A program made the position numbers and the translations under genes. Below the pieces are notes generated by a model. It had not been told where the DNA came from and ran no database searches. It was given only the letters and a program-made list of their open reading frames with translations. Of a stretch of DNA of 20,350 nt, positions 14,174 to 20,350 are shown in pieces; within the stretch, counting starts at the first letter, position 1; the number at the start of each line of letters is the position of its first letter. Source of the stretch: Candidatus Thorarchaeota archaeon (GTDB lineage: Archaea > Asgardarchaeota > Thorarchaeia > Thorarchaeales > Thorarchaeaceae); the NCBI GenBank assembly GCA_016839345.1, contig JAEOUL010000205.1, forward strand, positions 1 through 20,350, written 5' to 3'.

Positions 14174-14189
14174 TGGGCCTTCGGGCCCA
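14174..14189. terminator. Stem-loop terminator with cUUCGg tetraloop between convergent genes
   Basis: TGGGCC-TTCG-GGCCCA is a perfect 6-bp stem closed by the very stable C(UUCG)G tetraloop. A pyrimidine-rich tract (TCCTTCTACTCTT) follows on the plus strand. It lies between the stops of the + gene ending at 14154 and the - gene ending at 14205. On the minus strand the loop reads CGAA. Confidence 0.55.
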
Positions 14190-14204
14190 TCCTTCTACTC
14201 TTGA

Positions 14205-14501
14205 TTACATCCAATCTTTGGCTTCTCTCTTGACTGATATGATAGTACGTGTGTTATCAATATACCATCTAGTCTTATTTCTGAAAATTGGCCAAAACTC
14301 AAAGAATGTCTGAGGGTCCTCTGTTTCCAGCAACAAAAAACCACTCCAATCAGATCCCCATGCATATTTGTAATCTCCAACTATTTTGAGATGTTTGGGC
14401 CAACTTCCCCTACCAAACTCTTCCCAGAATTCTTTTGCTTCCCCTGCTTGTTCTGGAGTCATCAATTGAAACCTGTAGAATACAATAAATGCATAGGTCA
14501 T
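14205..14501 (-). CDS. Small DUF3303-like protein
   Basis: A 98-residue protein: MTYAFIVFYRFQLMTPEQAGEA at the start, FWEEFGRGSWPKHLKIVGDYKYAWGSDWSGFLLLETEDPQTFFEFW in the middle and a basic end. The sequence WP..LKIVGDY followed by a glycine/serine turn, then GF.L.ET.D...FFEF, is the pattern of DUF3303-type ferredoxin-like (dimeric alpha-beta barrel) proteins. Their function is unknown. The length fits a single domain. The ATG at 14501 is the first in frame. It is divergent from the nuclease-like gene at 14619 and is probably monocistronic, ending at the cUUCGg hairpin. The family assignment rests on pattern memory and is moderate. Confidence 0.7.
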   Translation of the reverse strand: MTYAFIVFYRFQLMTPEQAGEAKEFWEEFGRGSWPKHLKIVGDYKYAWGSDWSGFLLLETEDPQTFFEFWPIFRNKTRWYIDNTRTIISVKREAKDWM

Positions 14502-14533
14502 CTCATGGCACCAATCATTAGGAACTTTTCATC

Positions 14534-14592
14534 GATTAAAAAGATTCGTGCATCCTGTGTTTTGCTTTTCAGCTCGGTGGATTAAAAAGATT
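14534..14592. repeat. Direct repeat GATTAAAAAGATT, two copies in a divergent promoter region
   Basis: GATTAAAAAGATT occurs identically at 14534-14546 and 14580-14592, 46 bp apart, between the divergent starts at 14501 and 14619. The second copy places an ATTAAAAAG box about 34 nt before the + strand ATG and could be its TATA element. The first copy read on the minus strand (CTTTTTAATC) lies about 40 nt before the DUF3303-like start. Confidence 0.5.
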
Positions 14593-14618
14593 AGATTAGA
14601 AACCAACCTGAGAAAGAC

Positions 14619-15350
14619 ATGTCCGAAGGCCCAAATGAAATTCTTCGTCGTGAAATCCGGCATGGAAAGATATCTTATGGTTTTCAATGGAATATAACAA
14701 ATCATAAGCGTCTAAATCACGAAGAAGGAGACATTGCTTCATTATGGGCTCATTTGAATGCAATTCATATTGGAAAAATCCCCGAACTACCATTCTCCAC
14801 ACCATTCTACAGCCGTGCTTCGAAACTTCGATTTCCAGATATGTCGCCCGCTCAGAAAGTTGGATTTAGGAAAAAGCTCGAACGCGCAGGTTCCATTAAA
14901 TCAAATGTCAATGATGATTTAGTTAAGTTGTTAAGAAACTATCATCGTTCCCTAAATGATTTCAGCTACTCCGCAAGCCATGATATTCTAAAAGAGTTCT
15001 TGACAAACGACCAAAAGTCGATAGCAATTGAGGTGCCAGTATGGTCTGAAAGATATCGTCTTGCTGGTCATGTCGATCTGATACGTATAATCGATGGAAT
15101 CATACATGTCTGTGATTATAAACCCGGATCCCTTGAGAATACAAAGAAGCGGTTTCTGGAGTCATTACCACAAGTTGCTGCATATGGTGAGTTAATGACG
15201 CACCATCTTGCGAGTACATTGACATCTGCCTTTGAAACTCCCCTTCTTCCAAAAGTCAACTGCTGTATTTTTGATACACATGCCTGCTGGCATTTTGGTG
15301 CAGAATTATTTGTTCAGCTTGAAACTATGGGGATGATAGATGGACTCTAA
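14619..15350 (+). CDS. PD-(D/E)XK-family nuclease-like protein
   Basis: A 243-residue protein. The C-terminal half carries the catalytic core of RecB/Cas4-like PD-(D/E)XK nucleases: E138 in IAIEVPV, D153 in LAGHVDLI, the D166-Y-K168 of VCDYKPG, and the QVAAY motif with Q185 and Y189. The N-terminal 110 residues are basic and helical (FRKKLERAGSIKSNVND). No iron-sulfur cysteine cluster is seen: the two late cysteines (CCIFDTHACW) are not arranged as in Cas4. It could cut or process DNA in repair. No CRISPR array or cas gene is nearby. Leaderless or short-leader transcription is likely because no Shine-Dalgarno is visible before ATG 14619. It converges on the transglutaminase-like gene, overlapping by 4 nt. 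Confidence 0.8.
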   Translation: MSEGPNEILRREIRHGKISYGFQWNITNHKRLNHEEGDIASLWAHLNAIHIGKIPELPFSTPFYSRASKLRFPDMSPAQKVGFRKKLERAGSIKSNVNDDLVKLLRNYHRSLNDFSYSASHDILKEFLTNDQKSIAIEVPVWSERYRLAGHVDLIRIIDGIIHVCDYKPGSLENTKKRFLESLPQVAAYGELMTHHLASTLTSAFETPLLPKVNCCIFDTHACWHFGAELFVQLETMGMIDGL

Positions 15351-16183
15351 GTCTGTCCATTCTTTAATACAGTCATCTTAACTTCTTCAACAACGGATGG
15401 CGCTTCAGACGCTATTCCACTCCATTTTAGCTGGATAGTAGGTCTCTCAGAAACTAAACCCTCCCGAATACGTGAGAAGTAATTTTCCGATAGTGTACCG
15501 AAATTCCCAAGTGCTGGATCTACCGGAACCCATCCTTTTCTTTCAAGAAAAGCCTCACACCAAGCATGAGGTTCTGGTTCAGGATCTCCTTTGAAGAAAT
15601 GTCCTATGATTCGTCGTGCGGGGATATGCACAGCGCGAAGTAATGCAATGAACAGGTCTGCATGTTCATCACAATCACCTTCCTTTTCCCGAGCAGCTCT
15701 TGCAGCACCTATTCGTTCGTCAAGATGTGTTTTGAGTTTCACCAATTCTCGAACCTTTTGGTAAACAAGTTTGACATATGATTCATCATCCCCAGTCCTT
15801 TCAGCAGCCTTTTGAGACATCTCTTGAATAACGCTATCGTCTGTTTCCCAATATTTCTGCAAAGTACAATACATACCTCTATTTTGAGAAATGAGTTCTT
15901 CAGAGGTCATTTGTGGCTCCATCAACCAATCTCTAGTGATAGTGTCGATACGAAGAACTACTGAAGGAGAAAAACTCTCACCAGGATTTAACTCTGGAAT
16001 TTTAATCACTGCCACCATGTTCTTTTCTGCTTTCTCTGTGACCTTAGCAGGAGGGAAGACATCAATCATCTCAACGAATTGATTCTCAGTATCTGTAAAG
16101 AGATGCCACACCATCATGCCTCTACGTAATTTTGAGGTTCCACGATTGTGAACATTTGCTTGCATCTCAATCTTTAGCCTCAT
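15347..16183 (-). CDS. Transglutaminase-like superfamily protein
   Basis: A 278-residue protein. Residues 1-90 look like a beta-sandwich (KIEMQANVHNRGTSKL; IPELNPGESFSPSVVLRID). Residues 130-235 are a transglutaminase-like core with the Cys-His-Asp triad: C171 in EGDCDEHADLFIALLRA, H206 in EPHAWCEAFL and D222 in WVPVDPALGNFG. Such proteins are usually thiol proteases or amidases; protein crosslinking is rarer. There is no signal peptide or membrane helix, so it should act in the cytoplasm. The ATG at 16183 has no strong Shine-Dalgarno. The gene is divergent from the coiled-coil gene at 16295, and its stop overlaps that of the nuclease-like gene in the sequence CTAA. The partner and substrate are unknown. 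Confidence 0.88.
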   Translation of the reverse strand: MRLKIEMQANVHNRGTSKLRRGMMVWHLFTDTENQFVEMIDVFPPAKVTEKAEKNMVAVIKIPELNPGESFSPSVVLRIDTITRDWLMEPQMTSEELISQNRGMYCTLQKYWETDDSVIQEMSQKAAERTGDDESYVKLVYQKVRELVKLKTHLDERIGAARAAREKEGDCDEHADLFIALLRAVHIPARRIIGHFFKGDPEPEPHAWCEAFLERKGWVPVDPALGNFGTLSENYFSRIREGLVSERPTIQLKWSGIASEAPSVVEEVKMTVLKNGQT

Positions 16184-16230
16184 AGCTCGTTCTCATGCTC
16201 CTAAACATATTGGAGCTTTCACCGAATAGA

Positions 16231-16271
16231 TTTATGTATTCTCTGGCTAACTTAGCATCTGCCCATATGGG
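16231..16271 (+). promoter_or_regulatory. Predicted promoter and palindrome of the coiled-coil gene
   Basis: A TATA-like stretch (TTTATGTATT, 16231-16240) predicts a start near 16260. The perfect palindrome CCCATATGGG (16262-16271) would then lie just inside the transcript, a usual position for an archaeal repressor. Shine-Dalgarno GTGAGGT lies just before the ATG at 16295. An inverted repeat GCTCC-10 nt-GGAGC sits at 16197-16216. Confidence 0.4.
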
Positions 16272-16294
16272 TTTGAGGAAAGTGAGGTTTCAGA

Positions 16295-17755
16295 ATGGCT
16301 AAAGATCCTGACAAGAAGCCTGATGCAGGGGATGACTCCGAAAAACGAGGTGGAGTAGTTGATAATCTTCTAACCGAGCTTGGTGTAGATGATGAGATGC
16401 GACAGGAACTCATAGAGTCTGGCCGAATGACAAGCGATGTCATGAGAGTTGAATCAGCTGATCAAGTTCGAAGACGTTTAGAGATTGAGAAAAGCATAGA
16501 GAAATTACAAGATAGCATCAGTCTTCTCGAGCGAAATATCATGACTGCAGATGGTTCTATCGACCATATTGAGCGAGACCTTGTACCTGTTGTACTATCT
16601 TTCCTAGTAGGTTTGAAGGGTAATCTCGTATCGATGAGAGGGGATATCATCTCCAGTAGTAAGCGCTCTGCAAAAACGAATCTTCAATCAACATTCATCG
16701 AGTCTAACGTAAAACCAATTGTCGATGGTGAATTCTCAAAAATTGAAGAATCACTAACAACAGGCATGTCAACTCCTATTCTCGAAAAAGTCCGAGACCT
16801 AACAGAGAGTATGAAAGAAGCAATGAAGATTACCTACGAGGAACTTACAACCCTCAAATCAAATATTGATGACTTTATTCAACGGTCCTCGACGGAGATT
16901 GAATTTCTATCCTCAGAACTTGGTATGAAACCAAAGGTCGAAGTTCCGAAAGAAATAGCTGAAAAAATGAAAATTGTTGAACGAAGAGTCGAAGAGCTCA
17001 CTAATGAACTCAATCTCGCAACGAAGAAAATAGAAACTCGCGAGAGTGAAATCGAATCATTGCGAAGTGATAACGCCTCTTTGAAAGTGATTAATGAAGA
17101 GCTAGAAGAAGAACTGGCAATATTAAAGGCGACTCCAAAGACTGATCAGGCTGTTCTCACTGAATTGCGACAGAATATAAAAACCCTAGAAGCCTCATGT
17201 GACCTTCTTAAAGAGAAAGTCACAGAAGCCGAAACACAGGCTGATACAGCTAAGCAGAAAATCAAGGAATTATCAGACGGTGTTGCCAAAAAAGACCTAG
17301 AGATTGGTGATCTGAAAACTAAGGTTCGTCAGTTGGAAGATGAAAAAGCAAAGACAGCTGATCGTTTGACCGAGATGGAAGAGATTCGAGCTCGGCTAAG
17401 GTCTTTCGAATCTGGAGATAAGGCAAGAGAGCTTGACCGCCTCAAGACTGATTTTGAACGAGCTTCAGCAAATCTTGAACGTGCAACTACTGACCTTCAA
17501 GAAACAAAGGAGAAACTAGCACACACTCAAAAAACTTTGGAAGGCTATCTCGATTTGATGGATAGCACTGAGAAGACCAAGGCATACCTCATGGTTGAAG
17601 AACATGGTGAGATGTCTATCAGGGAGATTGCACGATCCTTAGGAGTCGCACCAGCAGTTGTAATGAAATGGGCAGATGAATTTCAAGCTCTTGGGTTGGC
17701 TTGGGTACTTGATGGTCAGACACTTGTACATCGTGACCATAAGAAATCAGAATAA
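16295..17755 (+). CDS. Long coiled-coil protein with C-terminal winged-helix-like domain
   Basis: A 486-residue protein with three parts. Residues 1-60 are charged and probably flexible (MAKDPDKKPDAGDDSEKRGG, then NLLTELGVDDEMRQELIESG). Residues 60-430 are mostly long helices: the first part has several hydrophobic heptads, and from about 230 onward there is classic coiled coil rich in E, K and L (VEELTNELNLATKKIETRE; VRQLEDEKAKTADRL). Residues 435-486 form a helix-turn-helix-like domain (EMSIREIARSLGVAPAVVMKWADEFQALGLAWVLDGQTLVH). GVTS-like DNA-reading helices suggest DNA binding, but no activity is proven. GTGAGGT before ATG 16295 supports the start. It converges with, and overlaps by 9 nt, the unknown gene 17747-18208. 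Possible roles are chromosome organisation or regulation. Confidence 0.82.
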   Translation: MAKDPDKKPDAGDDSEKRGGVVDNLLTELGVDDEMRQELIESGRMTSDVMRVESADQVRRRLEIEKSIEKLQDSISLLERNIMTADGSIDHIERDLVPVVLSFLVGLKGNLVSMRGDIISSSKRSAKTNLQSTFIESNVKPIVDGEFSKIEESLTTGMSTPILEKVRDLTESMKEAMKITYEELTTLKSNIDDFIQRSSTEIEFLSSELGMKPKVEVPKEIAEKMKIVERRVEELTNELNLATKKIETRESEIESLRSDNASLKVINEELEEELAILKATPKTDQAVLTELRQNIKTLEASCDLLKEKVTEAETQADTAKQKIKELSDGVAKKDLEIGDLKTKVRQLEDEKAKTADRLTEMEEIRARLRSFESGDKARELDRLKTDFERASANLERATTDLQETKEKLAHTQKTLEGYLDLMDSTEKTKAYLMVEEHGEMSIREIARSLGVAPAVVMKWADEFQALGLAWVLDGQTLVHRDHKKSE

Positions 17756-18208
17756 TGTTGGTTTAATTCGTTTGAGGAATTGTACAACCTCAAGAAGCCC
17801 ATCTATCCTTAGAGCATTATGATAGAGCATTTCCAGATCTGAGGTCTTAAGATCTTCATTGGTTAGGTATTTTCGAATAGCAGGTCGGAGAACTTGCTCT
17901 AAGTAACTAGTTCTGAGGTTCGAAAGTGCTTGTACTAAATTTCCATCTAGTTGTCCTGACTCTACAGCGTCTTTGATTACAGAGAGGTGTTTTTTGAGAT
18001 TTGCACTACTCTCAATCGCTGTTCCTGTTGAAATCAGTGTCTGCTCTGTCAGCTTTAACGTTTCGATTCTCGCACGGTTGAAATCGCGAACTGCCAAGTA
18101 TTTCGTCTCAGAGCATCGATCAAGAAACGGCCTACTTTGAACTGATGCAAGATTGAATAGACCACCTAATCTCTCAAGCTCTTTTTGGTCTGGCATTTGC
18201 GATACCAT
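17747..18208 (-). CDS. All-helical protein of unknown function, 153 aa
   Basis: Not recognised. The protein looks entirely helical and soluble: SQMPDQKELERLGGLFNLAS, then LAVRDFNRARIETLKLTEQT, then TAIESSANLKKHLSVIKDAVES, and a C-terminal part ending LLEVVQFLKRIKPTLF. No cysteine motif, membrane helix or catalytic signature stands out. The ATG at 18208 is plausible: a TTAAAAGG box on the minus strand lies about 20-25 nt upstream, so the messenger may be leaderless. It ends inside the coiled-coil gene (9-nt overlap) and is divergent from the radical SAM gene. It could partner the coiled-coil protein, a guess from location only. Charged helices of this kind are common in small bundle proteins. 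Confidence 0.7.
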   Translation of the reverse strand: MVSQMPDQKELERLGGLFNLASVQSRPFLDRCSETKYLAVRDFNRARIETLKLTEQTLISTGTAIESSANLKKHLSVIKDAVESGQLDGNLVQALSNLRTSYLEQVLRPAIRKYLTNEDLKTSDLEMLYHNALRIDGLLEVVQFLKRIKPTLF

Positions 18209-18295
18209 TCACTCTATCACAGCCTATCCTTTTAACAATGACTACAAAAAACACACCGTAACAAGCATAAGAAGTCAATATAGGATTAGAATATA

Positions 18296-19342
18296 ATGAG
18301 AGAGGCAGTGCTTTATTCCAACCTGAAGCAAGGCATACGGTGTGATCTGTGCGCTAGACGGTGCGTGATTCACAATGGAGAAACTGGATTTTGTCGTGTT
18401 AGATTAGCTAAGGATGACAAACTCTATTCTTTGGTTTATGGCCTGATTGATGGAATGGCTTCAGACCCTATTGAGAAGAAACCACTTTTCCACTTTGCTC
18501 CTGGAAGTTCCACATTTTCAATTAGTACATCATCATGCAACTTTCGTTGTCTATTTTGTCTAAATTATCACTCAGCTCATCGAGAAACTCCCATAGGGCA
18601 GAATGTAAGTCCAGAGGAAATTGTTAATCTCGCACGGAAGTATGATTGTAGTGGAATAACCTACACTTACACTGAGCCAACAGTCTTCTTCGAATTGGCT
18701 CATGACACAGCCCAAATTGCTCATGACAAAGGGATGTTCAACACATTTGTGACAAATGGTTATATGACACCTGAGGCGATTGACCTAATAGCTCCATATC
18801 TGGATGCAGCTTCAATCAATTTCAAAGGTAGTGCAAACAAGAAATTCTACAAAGAATTAATGTCTGTTCCCAAAGTTGAACCTATCTTCACATCAATGCT
18901 ATCAATGAAGGAAAATGACATCTTCATTGAGATTACAAACCTAATAATTCCTGAAGTTGGAGATTCCCTAGAAGACACTCGGATTCTTGCTCAATGGGTA
19001 GTCGAGAATCTTGGTGAAAGGACTCCATTCCATCTCACAGCTTTCTCTCCAAACTACAAGATGACACATATCCCTCGTACTTCTGCTTCTATACTTGAGA
19101 GGCATATTGAGGCTGCAAAAAACACTGGGCTAGTCTTCGTTTATTCCGGCAATGTTCCTGGACATGACTACGAAAACACGTATTGTCCTGAATGCGGGTT
19201 CAAAGCAGTTGAAAGATACTCCGTTTTTCTTGGAAAAAATAACCTAGACAAAGAAGGAAATTGTCCGGAATGCAAAACGGACTTGAACATGAAAGGAGTT
19301 CAATGGATGGTGCAAGGAAAAGGCAAGTTCAGGCGTTTTTGA
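18296..19342 (+). CDS. amrS: AmmeMemoRadiSam-system radical SAM enzyme (AmrS-like)
   Basis: A 348-residue radical SAM enzyme. The iron-sulfur motif CNFRCLFC (C81, C85, C88) binds the SAM-cleaving 4Fe-4S cluster. The N-terminal segment CDLCARRC...GFCRVR (C16, C19, C23, C33) is the usual opening of this family (MREAVLY.. RCDLCARRC). SINFKGSANKKFYKEL and FHLTAFSPNYKM match family positions. The C-terminal CPECG...CPEC pair (about 303 and 325) looks like an added zinc ribbon. The family is named for its association with Memo and AMMECR1 domain proteins; neither is in this window, and its reaction is not settled. ATG 18296 is preceded by AGGATTAG. The DUF2797 gene follows after 10 nt, so the two form an operon. 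Confidence 0.9.
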   Translation: MREAVLYSNLKQGIRCDLCARRCVIHNGETGFCRVRLAKDDKLYSLVYGLIDGMASDPIEKKPLFHFAPGSSTFSISTSSCNFRCLFCLNYHSAHRETPIGQNVSPEEIVNLARKYDCSGITYTYTEPTVFFELAHDTAQIAHDKGMFNTFVTNGYMTPEAIDLIAPYLDAASINFKGSANKKFYKELMSVPKVEPIFTSMLSMKENDIFIEITNLIIPEVGDSLEDTRILAQWVVENLGERTPFHLTAFSPNYKMTHIPRTSASILERHIEAAKNTGLVFVYSGNVPGHDYENTYCPECGFKAVERYSVFLGKNNLDKEGNCPECKTDLNMKGVQWMVQGKGKFRRF

Positions 19343-19352
19343 GGTCGATGAA

Positions 19353-20246
19353 ATGCAGGTCATTGGTGTTGCATGGAAATCTCAAGATGAAGGAACTTTT
19401 GAATCTGGATTGAGAGTTTGGAAAGAAGGAGATGAGCCTGAGTTCATTTCACTATCTCCTAGAGAACATCTTACTTGGGTTTTCCGCGGTCCACGTCGGT
19501 GTGTTGGAAGTATTGACTCATCACTCAACTCAATCCGTTGTCCAGAAAATTCGATTGTCTTCCAGAGTGGGAAGATAAGATGCGGACCTTGTTCAGGAGT
19601 GGATTTTGTCGACCCTTGTATTCGTTGTGACGGACGAACATGTGAAGCCACTCCCGCGAGAAAAGCTCAATGTGATCAGACTAAATATGCTGTTTATCTG
19701 GTTCTATTCAATGATGAAACCATGAAGGTTGGAGTCTCCTCTGAAAAACGAGTACGAACAAGGTGGGTTGAACAAGGCGCAGATTACGGAGGAATTCTTG
19801 AACTTGTTCAAGGTGGTATGACTGCGCGAAGAATTGAAGATCGCTTAGGTAAGAACCCAAAACTAGCCAAACAAGTTAGAGGGGAGCGAAAAATACGAAG
19901 TCTAATGGGAAACCTAGATAAGAATGCCGCCCAGAATCTCGTTGATGACTTCCTCCATTACGCTAAAGGTGAAGAAATTCCCACTAATGTTGACCTTGAA
20001 GATCTTTCTGTTTATTATTCTCTAGGAAATGTGGATATTCAACCAGTTCCATGGAGAAAAAAGACTGAACAAATTGATAACCGACCTCTTGTAGGCGATG
20101 TTGTTGGTATGAAAGGTTCACTCCTTGTAACAAGTCTGGGTAGTTATTTCACAGTTACAAATCTAAGACAGGTGATTGGGTATAGCATAGATTATGATGT
20201 AGATATTACCATGGTAACACAAACTGGATTGATGGATTTCTTCTGA
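19353..20246 (+). CDS. DUF2797 family protein, cysteine-rich with GIY-YIG-like segment
   Basis: A 297-residue protein of the DUF2797 type. A cysteine-rich N-terminal half (CVGS; IRCPEN; IRCGPCSG; DPCIRCDGRTC) probably binds zinc. It is followed by KYAVYLVLFNDETMKVGVSSEKRVRTRWVEQGAD (111-144), which resembles a GIY-YIG-like fold with the family's hallmark KVGV...R..RW.EQGA. The C-terminal half is beta-rich (VGMKGSLLVTSLGSYFTVT). The function is unknown. Nuclease activity is possible because GIY-YIG folds are usually nucleases, but the key YIG motif is weak. GAGGT lies 7 nt before ATG 19353. It is the second gene of an operon with the radical SAM enzyme. The stop at 20246 is followed by a TATA-like TTATTTAG. 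Confidence 0.88.
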   Translation: MQVIGVAWKSQDEGTFESGLRVWKEGDEPEFISLSPREHLTWVFRGPRRCVGSIDSSLNSIRCPENSIVFQSGKIRCGPCSGVDFVDPCIRCDGRTCEATPARKAQCDQTKYAVYLVLFNDETMKVGVSSEKRVRTRWVEQGADYGGILELVQGGMTARRIEDRLGKNPKLAKQVRGERKIRSLMGNLDKNAAQNLVDDFLHYAKGEEIPTNVDLEDLSVYYSLGNVDIQPVPWRKKTEQIDNRPLVGDVVGMKGSLLVTSLGSYFTVTNLRQVIGYSIDYDVDITMVTQTGLMDFF

Positions 20247-20250
20247 GAAC

Positions 20251-20257
20251 TTATTTA
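20251..20257 (+). promoter_or_regulatory. TATA-like box before the right-edge gene
   Basis: TTATTTAG, just downstream of the DUF2797 stop, predicts a transcript start near 20280. That coincides with GTG 20281 and so suggests a leaderless message for the partial gene there. Confidence 0.3.
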
Positions 20258-20280
20258 GGGTAACGTTTCTGTTGTAGGTT

Positions 20281-20350
20281 GTGAACGAATTAGCTGAAAC
20301 GAAAGCGGAAGTCCGTTATCTTTCTCTTGTAAGAAGAGAGGGCGGCGAAC
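20281..20350 (+). CDS. Possible start of a further gene, truncated by window edge
   Basis: The frame from GTG 20281 to the right edge is open for 23 codons (MNELAETKAEVRYLSLVRRE and on), with an in-frame TAG just before it at 20275-20277. The residues are charged and helical, as in a normal N-terminus. No Shine-Dalgarno is evident, but a TATA-like box about 26 nt upstream fits leaderless transcription. The product cannot be identified from so few residues. Confidence 0.4.
   Translation, partial: MNELAETKAEVRYLSLVRREGGE

Noticed and set aside
1..20350. CRISPR array, insertion sequence or integrase
   Set aside because: No regularly spaced repeats, transposase motifs or terminal inverted repeats were seen on either strand.

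Overview
The window looks like chromosomal DNA of an archaeon, moderately AT-rich. TATA-like boxes sit about 25 nt before start codons or predicted transcript starts. TTG starts are frequent. Alg13/Alg14-type proteins, an AmmeMemoRadiSam-type radical SAM enzyme and a DUF2797 protein are present, and there are no bacterial -35/-10 promoters or transposon genes. An Asgard archaeon is a reasonable guess, but nothing here proves the lineage. No rRNA, tRNA, CRISPR array or insertion sequence is seen.

Region 1 (1-13106) is a surface-glycan island. It opens with two tandem paralogous membrane proteins, the first cut by the window edge, then a GT4 glycosyltransferase and a second GT-B glycosyltransferase on the + strand. 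A four-gene minus-strand operon follows: a membrane-anchored D-glucuronyl C5-epimerase-like protein, UDP-glucose 6-dehydrogenase, a sugar-1-phosphate nucleotidyltransferase and a GT-B glycosyltransferase that is a paralogue of the one it converges on. Divergent from it is a + strand pair, a UDP-HexNAc-type dehydrogenase and a GT4 enzyme. The 125-bp space between the two operons carries four inverted repeats overlapping both predicted promoters. Next come a PIG-L deacetylase (-), an ATP-grasp ligase plus HAD phosphatase (+), and an Alg14/PssD-Alg13/PssE pair (-). The second gene of that pair appears to start at a CTG codon.

Together these genes could activate a hexose-1-phosphate, oxidise UDP-glucose to UDP-glucuronate, make a second acidic HexNAc, polymerise and deacetylate the sugars, and epimerise glucuronate to iduronate on the outside of the membrane. 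That logic parallels heparosan/heparan maturation. No sulfotransferase, flippase or polymerase is visible, so the pathway is a hypothesis.

Region 2 (13107-20350) is mixed. It holds an unrecognised 253-aa protein, a strong hairpin with a cUUCGg loop, a DUF3303-like small protein, a PD-(D/E)XK nuclease, a transglutaminase-like protein, a long coiled-coil protein with a C-terminal winged helix, an unrecognised helical protein, the radical SAM enzyme, DUF2797, and the possible start of a further gene at the right edge. Genes are tightly packed, and several convergent pairs overlap at their stop codons.
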